From Epiperipatus broadwayi (taxonomy: Eukaryota; Onychophora; Udeonychophora; Euonychophora; Peripatidae), in NCBI GenBank assembly GCA_028023455.1, contig JAQFVV010000206.1:965861-1029860 (forward strand): DNA of 64,000 nucleotides, given 5' to 3'. Below the pieces are notes generated by a model, which saw only the letters and a program-made list of their open reading frames with translations, was not told the origin of the DNA and searched no databases. The translations under genes and the position numbers were made by a program. Positions 37,810 to 48,574 of this stretch are shown here, in pieces (position 1 is the stretch's first letter; each line of letters starts with the position of its first letter).

Positions 37810-39896
37810 TTATTTTGTTCAAAAAAATTCATACAGTATTTTTTTGCCAAGCATTATAATATTATTCAATTTTTTTTTAATTCAAAATTACTTGTAAAAA
37901 TATAGATATTAGTAGCATAGCTATTATATATATATAATTTTTTAGAAATTAGAGAAACATTACTTTTCAAAACATTTTAAACAATTTAATAGCCTTTAAA
38001 GAATTTAAATAAAAATAGTCAAAATAATTATTAAGTTTAGTAATAAATGTAGAAGCATAATAGTAAAACTGAAACCTAATAAATAAATTATTTCACTGAT
38101 TTAAAACTGCCTTTTTCTACATTTGAATGTGAATCACTTTTTTTTTTTTTTTTTGGTTTCTGTATTTTTGCTCTTTTATGTCTTACTATTATCTTTACAC
38201 TATATTTACAGATCATGCCTAAAAAATCTTAGACAAATGCATGATTCTTTAGACAATTTTATTTTTGTTTGCTTTATTATAAATATAGTTTTTTTTTTCA
38301 AAGATATATATTTCTTGAAGTCATGAAAATATTTTTATGAACTTTTTTTATTGGTTTAATATCTGATCTCATTTCCATCTACAATTGAATATTACAGTAA
38401 CTTTTATTTTTTAGATATTGAATTAGTTTTTTTTCTTTGTGAGCCAAAATTTTTCTTCAACAAAATTATTTTAATGATTCGTAATTTATTGGCTATACAG
38501 CAAAAAAAAAAAGAATCATGATAAAATTATGAATATAGTTTCCTGATAGTTTTAATCCACTAATTATTCATTCTTAAATGTTTTGCTACTTATCAAAATT
38601 CTACGTTTATGTTACTGACTTAATTATGAAACACCATATTTGTTTTTCTCAACCAAACAAAAAATGCTGCCCCATAACTATCGTTGTCAGAGAACTATTT
38701 AATATAAGAATTTTATGCCTTAATAACATGACAGCTTAAAAAATCCAAATCAATAATTTTAAAAGCCATTGAAATTCAGCGTGGCGCAGCAATTGTTTCT
38801 ATAAAATATACAATATTTTTTTTAAGTACTCTATTTAAATAGAACCTTACATTAATACCATATAATTTATTAAAATATGCTACTCTTTGGTCTTTCTAAC
38901 AATCTTTACCTATAAGTGCTCATTGTTTTGGAAGTTGCAGCATCCAAGATTCTTCATGCAAAGATACACACGTATATAATTCGTGTGTGTGTCTATATGT
39001 ACATAGATAGATATATTAGATCGCACGTGAGCAGTGCAGGATTTTATATTATTTTAAGATTATTTTTTCATTATGATTTTTAACATATGTCAAGAGATTT
39101 TTAACAATGTTTTATCTGTTAGCTAGCAGTAAAAACATTTTTCTCTATTAAGTATTAAGTATCTGACATTCTATTATTCTAACCTCTAAGTGCTAATTCA
39201 ATTTCAATACTGTCAAATCCTTAAAACATATAAAACCTTACATTTTCTCATCAGCTTAAAACAACAAAGTCAAAAAAAGGATGAATCTAATTTATTTATT
39301 TTAACAAATATTGAATAAAATTTATTTTTAGCCCATGAAGAGCGAGATTAATTTTGATAGTCCAACAAATACTTTCTTATGAGCGCATCTCACATTTGTG
39401 TACGATTATAGACTTTCATTCTTTAAACTATTAGGTTTTTTTTTCTTTTTTATGTGTAAGGACATAATCTAGCTTGGAGTTTGGGAGCAATAAATGCTTG
39501 TGCAACAACAAACGATGACAGCTCTTTATTTCACTATTTCAATAATTCAATTACCTTTTCTTTCACTATATTGATTCAATTTTTTTTTCTTTGCAATTCC
39601 TTACTTTAACCCTGTACTTTTTATATAATAAAAAAAACTGCTAAGTTTGCGTTTTTTAATCATTGCAATGTAAGCTTTAAAATATAAAACGTTTAAACCT
39701 AATTTTAGTTGTATTTTTCTATGCATATATATATATATGTGTGTGTGTGTGTGCGTGTTAAGTTTATGCCTAAAGTCACGTTGTTTAACCAAACAATAAA
39801 TAGCATTATAACCAAGTACTACATTTGATTATCATCGATGCTAAATTTGTCATTGATAACTCCTTTTCTAACTCAATTTATTCTAGCATTTCGGTT
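37810..39896. other. AT-rich intergenic sequence, no gene seen
   Basis: Contains homopolymers and an (AT)n(GT)n run near 39727-39760. No gene. Confidence 0.55.
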
Positions 39897-40033
39897 AAAG
39901 AACTGTATCACTAGTCTTGCAATGGTGGTCGAGAGGTCAGCGCGATTGCCTTACATGCAATTGGCCGGGTTGCGTATTCGCGTCCCGGCCGATGCTATGA
40001 CACTTGAAAAAAAAAAAAAGAACTGCATCACTA
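39897..40033 (+). mobile_element. tRNA-derived SINE with 17-bp target duplication
   Basis: This is the same family as the copy at 30.4 kb. The body (39914-40016) contains TGGTCGAGAGGTCAGCGCGA (A-box region), TTGCCTTACATGCAA (anticodon-arm-like) and TATTCGCGTCCCG (B-box region), and ends in ACTTGA13. The duplication AAAGAACTGYATCACTA is at 39897-39913 and 40017-40033 with one mismatch. The B box differs from the canonical GGTTC, so this copy is probably not transcribed. Confidence 0.85.
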
Positions 40034-41235
40034 TATTCATCTTTTTTATATATAATTATATATGTATGATAAACAAATTGCTTTTTTCAATGTTATCCTA
40101 TACAAGTTGGGGAACCCCAGTTTAGCTCACATTTAAGTAAGTAATATTTGACTACAATTAGTTGGAAGTTAATATTAAAAAAAAACAATAATTTGGTAAC
40201 ATACAAAAATTTATTCCAGATTTACCGATAGTATTTTTTTAAAGATTTTTAGATTCCGTAATAACTTTTTGAAAAAGTTTTTTGGTAAGCGTACTGTTTA
40301 ACTTTTTTCTAAAGCTTTTGATATATTAATAAATTTAAGTTGCAAAGTAACTGGATATCTGATAGTTTTAATATAAAAAATATGTAACAATCTATTAACC
40401 AATGACGAAGTATTAATTACCTTATTTCTGTGTTATTCAAAGTGAATCTTTGTCTATTAAAAAAAAAGTAAGATTATTAAAAATATGCTTTTCATCTTAA
40501 AAGATTCTATGTAGTTTATAATTTATATGTTCAAAGAATGGTTGAATATATAGGTTATATTATTTCTTCTTTGATTTATTCTATTTATAATAATTACTTG
40601 GAAGAATTATTCATAATCATTGTGAATATTTAAAATTGCTTAAGTACGTTTATTTGTATTAGAAAGAGATAAATTTGAAAAATTGTTGAATAAATATAAT
40701 AGTTTTGATCTTCTATAAAACATTTTAAAAAGAGTGGGTTGGATATTATGTCGTTATTTTTTTTTAATTTACTAATAGTATATGATTAAAATATAATATT
40801 TTATTATGTAGTCACAATATTAAGATAAAGGACTTAAAACCTACTATTATACCTAATAGCTACTAGCCTGTAAATATTTGAAGTAAAAAACAATACCAAT
40901 GAGAAATTAAGTAAGTTTAAAAATATAGTTTTGTTTCATAAAGATAATTTTTAATGACAACATTAGTCAAGACTATTCTGATAAATTAATTAAGAATATT
41001 TCATTTAATAGAAATTATATTTTAAAAGAAGTTAATAAAAAAAGTATAATTTTATTTCTTTGCATTTTCAAATTGTATAAAATTTTAAAAAGAAATTATA
41101 ATTTGTTTAGTAATAATAATAAAAAATAGCATAGAGGAAAGATGTCATTCTAAATAATTTTTAAATAATAGAAAAGAGCAAAATTATAGGACTATCATTT
41201 CTGGAGTTCTTTATATTATTCCTTGTTATATGTAC
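40034..41235. other. AT-rich intergenic sequence, no gene seen
   Basis: No feature can be supported. Confidence 0.55.
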
Positions 41236-43830
41236 ATCATTATCATCATCATTTTCAATTATTGTCAATCCACTGCAGGTTGAAGGTCTCTCCAAGATCA
41301 ATCCACCTCCAGTCTCTAGCATCTCTTCTCACATTACCCCAGCACACTTCCTTATATCACTCATCCATCTCACATGTGGTCTCTTTTTAGATCTTTTACA
41401 ATCTCCTGGACTCTAGTTTAAGATTTCAATTGTTCATCTATTATCATTTCTTTTAACAATATGTCCAGCCGAACTCCACCTTTCAGTGATGTCAGTAACA
41501 CCTATTTGTTCTTTTATCCATGTATTGCATTTTCAGTATTTTCTCGTTACTCCTAACATGCATCACTTCATACTTCTTTGACTGGTCTGAAGTCTCTGTA
41601 TTGCTCTTCTGTTAAGTATCCAAGTCTCAAATCCATATCTAAGAGCTGGTAAAATACATTCATTAAAAACCTTAATTATCCAACACATATGTATATTTCT
41701 TTTTAATATTAAATTATTTCTATTAAAAGCACTCCAACCAAGTTTGGTTCTATGATTAATTTGGTCCAATATGTTTCCATCTGTACTAATAATCCAACCA
41801 AAGTATTTGTAATTGTTAATTTCTTCTAACTCATCATTATCAATCTTTTTTTTTGGGGGGGGGGGATCATTTAAGCATTACTTTAATCTAATATTATTCA
41901 TTAAGTGTACAATCTCTAGTCTATTGAGTGACTAATAAAAGTTATTAATATTACTTTAGATTGCTTTCATCTGATAACTCTTGTAAAAAAAATTTGAAGC
42001 TCTGAAGCATTATTTTCAAAAACAATTACATCATCTGAAAAGTCTAGATAACTTAAATAATCTCTATTTATTATTATTCCTTTAACTTTCCATTTTAATC
42101 TACAAAATACTTATTGCAAACCTGCTGTAAATAATTTTGGATATATGGAGCCACCCTGTCATGCACCCTTCTCAATGTTTACCTTCCTAGAATCATTGTG
42201 TAATCTAATTGTTGCTGTTACATTTATAAATATTTTACAAAATATGATAATATCCTGGATTTATACCTTGATAATTCAATGCTTTAATCACTGAAGAAAA
42301 GTTTACAGAATCAAATATCTTTTCATTATCTACAAATTCAAAGCATAATGGCAATTTATAGTCATTGATTCTTTCTATAACTTCTCTCAATAGTTGGAAA
42401 TGAGCCATTGTACTAAAACCATTTTTAGATCTAGTCTGTTCTTTTGTTGGTTAGAATACAAAGTTTACTGTAGATGAGTTGTAATTATATTGTTAAAAAA
42501 TTTGTATAAAACTGATAAGTCTGTAATTTTTAATATCTTCTTTATCATATTATTTAATTATTAATATTAATACTGCATTCTTCCAATCATCTGGTAAATC
42601 TTTCTTTGCCTGCTACTTTTAGATATTCCATCGTTACTTGAGTTTTTCCCTTCTTTATAGATTCAATTGCATTTCTCACTTCTGCATTTAAAATCCTGAA
42701 GTGTTCAGAAGATATAATTATTGTACAAGGTTATTTTTTTATGTTATATAATTCTTGATAGAACACTTTTACATACCTTGTGATGTCATCTCACTTTTAA
42801 TAATAATTCCATCTTTTTTCTTCTTGCAGAAATAAGTTTCCTATCAATACCAAGATGTTTTTACACTGTTAAGACTTTTGTTGTTTTCTATAGATTTCTT
42901 TACTAATTCACAATTATACTTGCTTATATCATCATCAACTCTTTTTCATACCATTTTTATAAAATTCTAGACATTCAATCCTTCTTAATGAATCATGTTT
43001 ATAGATTTCTTCTTTTTTTTTCAAAAATTGTCTCTTCTCACTAAAAATTTTACTGGTCAATAGCTACTTTTTACATCAGCTATTTTTGTTACCATTTTTA
43101 AAAGTGTATCAGTTATCTTCCTATTGATTTTATCCAAATCTAAATCATGTTCAAAATTTGTTAATATTTGAAAATGATTTGCAAATTCTAATTTAAATTT
43201 ATTGGAAAGTCTCTGAAGATTAGGAATATCAACTGTGAATACTGTTTTTTTTTTATTTTGTCTCTTTTGTTTTGCATTAACATGGATCTTACATCTCACT
43301 AATAAATGATCACTTCCTGTGTTGAATTTATTAAGAACAGTCCAAACTTGAAATACATATTTTCTGTTATGTCCTGTACCTTCATTTGGATGCTTCCATG
43401 TTCATTTATTTTAGCATTTTTCTTAAAAAGAATTCATAATATAAAAGTTTTTTTTTATTACCATAAACAAATTTATGTATAGCATTTTTGTCTTTCAGTT
43501 GTTTACCAATTGTGCATTAAAGTCTCCATTGGCTATTTTAAAATATTGTTTGATTTGATCAAAAATCTTTTGTACATTTATATAAAAAATAATTATTTTC
43601 TTTATGACAATGAGAACTTTTTGGGATGTAAACCTGAATTATTTGTTTTTAGTATCTACCATTGAGTTGAATAACTAATCTAGTCACTTTATCTATTACG
43701 CCATCAATCTCCACAGTGTTGATTTTCCACTTTTTATTTATAATGCATCCTACTCCACTTGTATTTCCAGTGTTTGGGCTAGTACAATACATGTCCACTT
43801 TTTAAATCTACTAATTGTCAAAAAAAAAAA
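41236..43830 (-). pseudogene. RTE-clade LINE, decayed
   Basis: Minus-strand non-LTR element with many stops. Near its 3' end (41769-41563) the frame reads INHRTKLGWSAFNRNN, then FNECILPALRYGFETWIL and RLQTSQRSMK. This is the characteristic RTE C-terminal block (IALGWxAF...VFxxCVLPxLTYGxETW...LQxxQRxM). At the 5' side (43299-43057) lies the end of the apurinic endonuclease, preceded by TGSDH and followed by a linker. The terminal 3' sequence on the minus strand is CCTGCAGTGGATTGA followed by a GATGATGATAATGATG microsatellite tail, the usual RTE ending. The RT core is present only as broken frames. No intact ORF remains. Confidence 0.8.
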
Positions 43831-43859
43831 ACAGGTATATAAAATTGAAAAAATAAAAG

Positions 43860-44256
43860 TTGGAAAATCTTCATAGTAATATGTCTTGAAAAAAATTATT
43901 CCAAATAGGAGGAAGTTTGCAGGGATTATGTTTATTGATACAGTTTGGTTTCTTTAGCATTTCAATGACTTCTATGATGATACATTGGTAGAGAGGGTCA
44001 TATCTGGATAGGATTCTGGTATTAGAGAAATTAATATTGTGACATGAATCCATAGCATGAAATGAGAGTGTTTTTTTTTTCTATTGGTGAAACTTTAATA
44101 TTGTTATAAACCAGTTTTATAGCACCTCTACAAACATTTTTATAATATTCTATTTATCACCCAGTTGATTATTTATGTGATCAAGCTGAAACATCATTAT
44201 ATTCATTATCAAAATCATACATGGATGAACCCACAAAATATTTATACCTGTAACCC
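43860..44256. pseudogene. PLE endonuclease 3' end with internal inversion
   Basis: The minus strand of 44053-43871 encodes a PLE endonuclease tail homologous to the element at 26.9-27.1 kb (CHNINFSNTRILSRYDPLYQ, then IIEVIEMLKKPNCINK, PPIWNNFFQ). The plus strand of 44080-44256 matches the 3' UTR of that same element at 27110-27270 (CTATTGGTG..., TGAAACATCA, GGATGAACCC). The two halves, contiguous in the source, are therefore in opposite orientation here, with a junction near 44060-44080. This pattern matches the 5' inversion of target-primed insertions. Confidence 0.75.
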
Positions 44257-44279
44257 AGGAAAATCTCTGTATCAACATA

Positions 44280-44836
44280 TATATATATGAAAATAATCTC
44301 AGTGTTTAATGCTAAACTGAAATAAATATCCAAAATCTAAAATCACCCCACTTGGCTAAGAAATTCAGCACTGCCCTCTGTGAGATAAATATGTAAATAT
44401 AATAGAGTCCATATTTCAAAATAGCCAATTTCAAAATGATACCAATTTGAAAGAGTATGCTGATAGGTCTTAAATATTGAAATACAAACTTGCTACTAAA
44501 CAAACATATTACTACTTTTATATAAAGGCAAACTAAACATTATTAATTTTAATTTTTAAATTACCTAACACAATTATATATGAAAATAATACCAGTGATT
44601 AATGCTAAACTGAAACAAATATCAATCATCTCACATCGCTAAAAATTTCAGCACTGCTCTTTTTAAAATAAATATATAAATATATGTAAGTTCTAATAGC
44701 ATACACTTTCAAAGTGGTATCATTTTGAGGTTGTCTATTTAGAAATGCAGGCTCTAATATATTTATATATTTATTTTACAGAGGGCAGTGATAAGTGTCT
44801 TAGCCATGTGAGTGATTTAATACTTGGATATATATA
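44280..44836. repeat. Direct-plus-inverted repeat element
   Basis: ATATGAAAATAAT..CAGTG.TTAATGCTAAACTGAAA occurs at about 44285 and again at about 44578 (293-bp offset). The block around CACTGCCCTCTGTGAGATAAATAT (about 44369) also occurs inverted at about 44770-44800. No ORF. The layout resembles the nearby hammerhead loci, but a ribozyme core is not convincing. Confidence 0.55.
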
Positions 44837-44944
44837 TATAAACTTAAGAGCATGCTAACGCTCTAAACAAGCTTTTTTTTTTATTATGATAAATGCTACT
44901 ACAAGAGAAGGCATTCAAATCATCTTTATCTTAGATTGTCCCCA

Positions 44945-44985
44945 TCCCCAGACCGGTTTCGACCTATGGGTCTTTTCAGTGAGGA
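44945..44985 (-). ncRNA. Hammerhead ribozyme, one core substitution
   Basis: On the minus strand: TCCTCA, CTGAAAA (G8 changed to A), GACC-CATA-GGTC, GAAA, helix III ACCGGT (palindrome), C17, TGGGGA. All helices pair. The G8 change is expected to inactivate it. Confidence 0.65.
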
Positions 44986-45088
44986 GTTGGGACATTAGAT
45001 TCAGAAAACCAACTCAAGCTAAGCATTTATCTAAAAGATAATTCTCAAGAAGAAGATCTAAACCTTTAGACATCTGAATGTCTTTAAA

Positions 45089-45115
45089 GCCATAGGTCAA
45101 AACTGGTCTGGGGAT
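45089..45115 (+). ncRNA. 3' half of a hammerhead at an inversion junction
   Basis: Starts inside the helix II loop (CCATAGGTC), then AAAA (G12 changed to A), ACTGGTC and TGGGGA. The 5' half is missing because the inverted segment joins here. Confidence 0.55.
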
Positions 45116-45501
45116 GGGGACAATCTAAGATAAAGATGATTTGAATGCCCTCCTTGTAGTAGCATTTATCATAATAAAAAAAAGCTTGTTTAGAGCGTTA
45201 GCATGCTCTTAAGTTTACATATTGGTAATTGCAAGCTATATATATATATATATAAGTCATGTGATATCTGACTTATTATTATTACTATTATTATTTTGCT
45301 GTTGGGGCTTTGGCTAAATTAAATGGCTAAGCCTATTAATATATGGAGTATCTGAATTAAGTTCAGGCCCATATAATTTTTTCAGTTGGAGAGCTGACTT
45401 TAAAGGCATTCAGATGTCTAAAGGTTTAGATCTTCTTCTTGAGAATTATCTTTTAGATAAATGCTTAGCTTGAGTTGGTTTTCTGAATCTAATGTCCCAA
45501 C

Positions 45502-45542
45502 TCCTCACTGAAGAGACCCATAGGTCGAAACCGGTCTGGGAT
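45502..45542 (+). ncRNA. Type I hammerhead ribozyme, consensus core, damaged helix I
   Basis: TCCTCA, CTGAAGA (45508-45514), GACC-CATA-GGTC, GAAA (45527-45530), helix III ACCGGT, C17 at 45536, TGGGAT. The core is intact. A one-base deletion in the TGGGGA strand leaves about four contiguous helix I pairs, so activity would be weaker. Confidence 0.7.
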
Positions 45543-46391
45543 GGGGACAATCTAAGATAAAGATGATTTGAATGCCTTCTCTTGTAGTAGCATTTATCAT
45601 AATAAAAAAAAGCTTATTTAGAGCGTTAGCATGCTCTTAAGTTTACATATTGGTAATTGCCAGCTATATATAAGTCATGTGACATCTGACTTATTATTAA
45701 TATATATATATATATTACGAGGATTACCATGTAATTGAAAGCACTACAAAAGAATTTTAAACTATAATATTGTATTTACTATTAAAAATTTATATATATA
45801 TTGAAGCAATGGATCTGAAGTCCAATCCATGCTTCACATCTTCCTATAAACTTAATTAGTATTGTAGACCTAAATTAAGTTTATAGTTCAATATCAGCAG
45901 GGTTTTGCATTAGAGTTAAAAATAATTATGCTTATTAAATGTGTATTACAGTTAAATATTTTATTTTAAATAAATTTCATTCTATTGATAAAAATTGCTT
46001 AACCTATTAGTCAAACATATATATACATCTAGCGTATATATATGAGTTAATGCAAAATTCTGCTGAAATAAAATGCTTATTCTATTGTAAAATAATAATA
46101 TATTGTTGTTCAAATTTTATTAAAATATTTAGTATGATTTGATTTTGAGATAAGCCCACCAACATTTCTGAAAGAATGTATATTTTAATTAGTGAGCCGT
46201 TCAAGTCTAATTAAAGATGGCATTTTCTTTCTTGCTTTTTAATTAATAGAATTCCAACTTTAAAGTAAGAAAGTTAGAGTAAAAAAATTGAAGTTATTTT
46301 TAGAACGTGTTGTTTTGAAACAAAGCAGCAAGGGGGGGGCTTATCAAGATCTCAGATCATACAAACAATGGAAGGTAGCTGGCAGAGAAAG

Positions 46392-46430
46392 TATAAATAG
46401 TAGGGAGAACAAAAGAGATAATTATTCAGA
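46392..46430 (+). promoter_or_regulatory. LTR core promoter
   Basis: TATAAATAG at 46392-46400 is followed about 30 bases later by an initiator-like ATTATTCAGACTT, which would set the U3/R border near 46425. An identical arrangement occurs in the 3' LTR at about 51912-51950. Confidence 0.55.
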
Positions 46431-47381
46431 CTTTTCTTTTTGAAGGAGTCATTTGATTCTGATTTTGCTTGTGAAGGCGATTTATTAAGATTTTTCTTGC
46501 TGTTTTATTTCCAAGTTTTCTGGAAAGTGCATTCAGATTTCTCTTGGGAGAAATCCGTCAGATTTTGCTTCACATTTAGCTTGTGCTTCAAAAAAAAGTT
46601 ATACAGCTGTCATTTTCAAACAATGGAGAAGTTGGAACCTGCTCCAGTTAAAACCAACCGTATTTTGAGGAAAATGGATATGCTTGGCTAGGCAAATCAT
46701 AGCTTTGCCTATCGCCGAGGTTCCTAAATACCATCCAAAAATGCCTTAACATCCAATCAATAACCATATGAACTCTATGCCGTGTCTGGAGAACTTTTCA
46801 TGGAAGCCATACTTCATATTTTCATTGTCCGGACAAACACCTATCGTCGGTCGGATCAAGCCACGGACGCCGTAGGGAACATCACGGAAAAAGGACGGTA
46901 TCGTATCTACTATATTAAACTATCTCGTATGCTACTTTTGATTCATATTGTTTTATTGTTGTATTGAAATATATGTCTTTGCTATGTAAACATTTTATGA
47001 ATTAACCTTAAATATATTTTGGGATCATCTAGCTATATGTAACCTTTTTACCTTCGCTATTCTTCCTTACTAACCATTGTAAATATTTAGTATTTCGTTG
47101 CGGTTAAATTTAATAGTTAACTTTTTGTCATTTGAAATCTCTTTCCAATTTTATTTATGTTGTTAATTAAATCCAAGTCAGTTTCTTTTGTGTGCCAACT
47201 TGATCTCTTTGATAACACCTCTTTTTGTCCGCCATTTGCTTATCACGTATATTTGATTTAGCTATATACGTTCTAAGTCAATTTTAAACACGGTTTTTAG
47301 CGCAAAGCCATAAGAAATGCTTTGCGAAAGGTTTTTATTATCTATCGTACTTTATCGAGAAGATCGAGTTGGAATTTTTTT

Positions 47382-47387
47382 AATAAA
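47382..47387 (+). terminator. Candidate LTR polyadenylation signal
   Basis: AATAAA lies about 950 bases after the proposed start site. R would end shortly after. Other AATAAA words are upstream of the TATA box and would not be transcribed. Confidence 0.35.
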
Positions 47388-47892
47388 ATTGGGAAGAAAA
47401 GAATTTGACCGCAAACCTATTAACTTGTTTTCTTTTTATTGTCTAATTAGTTTGTTGCAGTAATTTAGGGGAATAGCGGAGGCCCATTAAAGCCTTATTC
47501 ATATTTTAAAGCCATTAATTAAACATTATTTAATTATCAAAAACTTGAGTTTCTTAGTTATATTAAATGCTTTATTTTTACTTTTCAATGATCCAGGCAC
47601 GCAAAACGCAAACACCAACACATCTTTTTATGTACTTTACACATTTAGCTTTTAGCTCTTTAGGATTTCCCGTCCATGTCTCTACCGCTGTTGCTAAGCT
47701 TTGTGGCCGGTTGAAAAATAATTTATGCATGGCTCAGATGGTGTTGTTTGTTTGTGATCAGGCCTCGAGAACAGGCGAATGGGCAGAGGTCATATGTATT
47801 CTTGATTTATATCTCGCGTATGGTTGGCCTTGAGGTACTTTCGCCTAGTATTCGAACTGGGTTAAATCTACACACATCATCTGACTGTCACA

Positions 47893-48451
47893 GTAGATTT
47901 TTTTTTCTCCGCATTCTGGCGCCCAACGTGTGGCTATTCGAAATTTTCCATACCCTGCAATGCCCTGTATAACATTCGTATGTGTGTAGAATGTTTTTCT
48001 TTTTTCTGTTTTAAATTAAGGAAAATATGGGTAGACGTATAATTTTTTTCCGATTCTGACGCTAACAACGTGGACGAGTGTCATTTTTTTTTCTTTTCTT
48101 CAAAAAATTTTTTAACAGTACCCTGAGAAGCTAGTTTTAGTTTAATGTATTTATATAAAATAATATATGTATAATTTTTTTCAAGTTGGTTTCCTAACGT
48201 GAGCTAAATGTCATTTTTTTAATTAATTAAGAAGTTAAATGTGCCATAAGCTAAACATTTTTTTTCCGAGTTTGATATATATGAAATGAATATTTTATAT
48301 TTAAAAAGTTAACACGCCGTCAGTTGTTTTTTTTGTGTGTGATTAGAAAAGAAGATTTCAGAGTTAAAGTAATTTTTTTCCCTAATGAGTAGTTCCGTCA
48401 TGGCCAGTGCGCCATATTTTTTTTGTCGTATAAAGTAGATAGCTTCGATAA
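47893..48451 (+). other. Untranslated leader where gag would be expected
   Basis: This stretch between the 5' LTR and the pol frame has no gag-like frame, zinc knuckle or protease DSG/DTG motif. It contains the primer-binding site and two later decayed echoes of it (TTCTGACGCTAACAACGTGG at 48054; CCTAACGTGAGC near 48193), each followed by a T-rich run. Confidence 0.6.
47917..47934 (+). other. Primer-binding site, tRNA-Lys(CUU) type
   Basis: TGGCGCCCAACGTGTGGC is complementary to the 3' end of the conserved animal tRNA-Lys(CUU) (…CACGTTGGGCGCCA) at 17 of 18 positions; the mismatch is one T. It begins 24 bases after the LTR end, further than the usual 0-10 bases. Confidence 0.7.
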
Positions 48452-48574
48452 GGCGGAAGTGTCAAATATATAGTATTTTCTTGGAAAAAAAAATGGACTC
48501 ACCGAATTAGGCTTAGAGAGGAATCGTACCACCAAACAAAAACATATCCTATCCCGTTCCAATACAAAGAGGAA

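Larger units (their letters stand above)
44840..45715 (+). mobile_element. Hammerhead-bearing repeat, subfamily B, second locus
   Basis: The same family as 12.73-13.44 kb. 44845 to about 45088 is an inverted copy. At about 45089 it switches to the plus strand in the middle of a ribozyme (helix II loop), then continues through AGCTTGTTTAGAGCG (45183). A full unit with its own hammerhead follows, and the next unit starts at 45611 and ends about 100 bp later in an AT run. The period is 428 bp, longer than at 13 kb partly because of an (AT)n expansion at 45240. There are three ribozyme motifs in total: one on the minus strand, one half-motif and one complete on the plus strand. Noncoding. Confidence 0.7.
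45802..47892 (+). repeat. 5' LTR (2,091 bp)
   Basis: Starts TGAAGCAATGGATCTGAAGT and ends CTGACTGTCACA. It differs from the 3' LTR at AGTCCAATCC (3' LTR AGTCCGATCC) and ATCTACTATA (3' LTR ATCTCCTATA), and in two homopolymers (8 versus 10 G; one extra A). The small ORFs inside it occur in both LTRs and are not gag. Confidence 0.97.

Noticed and set aside
39838-40125. 95-codon ORF overlapping the second SINE
   Set aside because: It runs through a SINE and its A-tail (Lys run). Not a gene.
44458-44490. CTGATAG ... GAAA arrangement
   Set aside because: A9 is changed and no helix II can form. GAAA is common in AT-rich DNA.
46440-47972. Small ORFs inside the LTRs (46440, 46782, 47567, 47748 and the matching ones at 51962, 52303, 53088)
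   Set aside because: No gag, protease or other family features. The copies in both LTRs simply reflect LTR identity, and one differs by frameshift.
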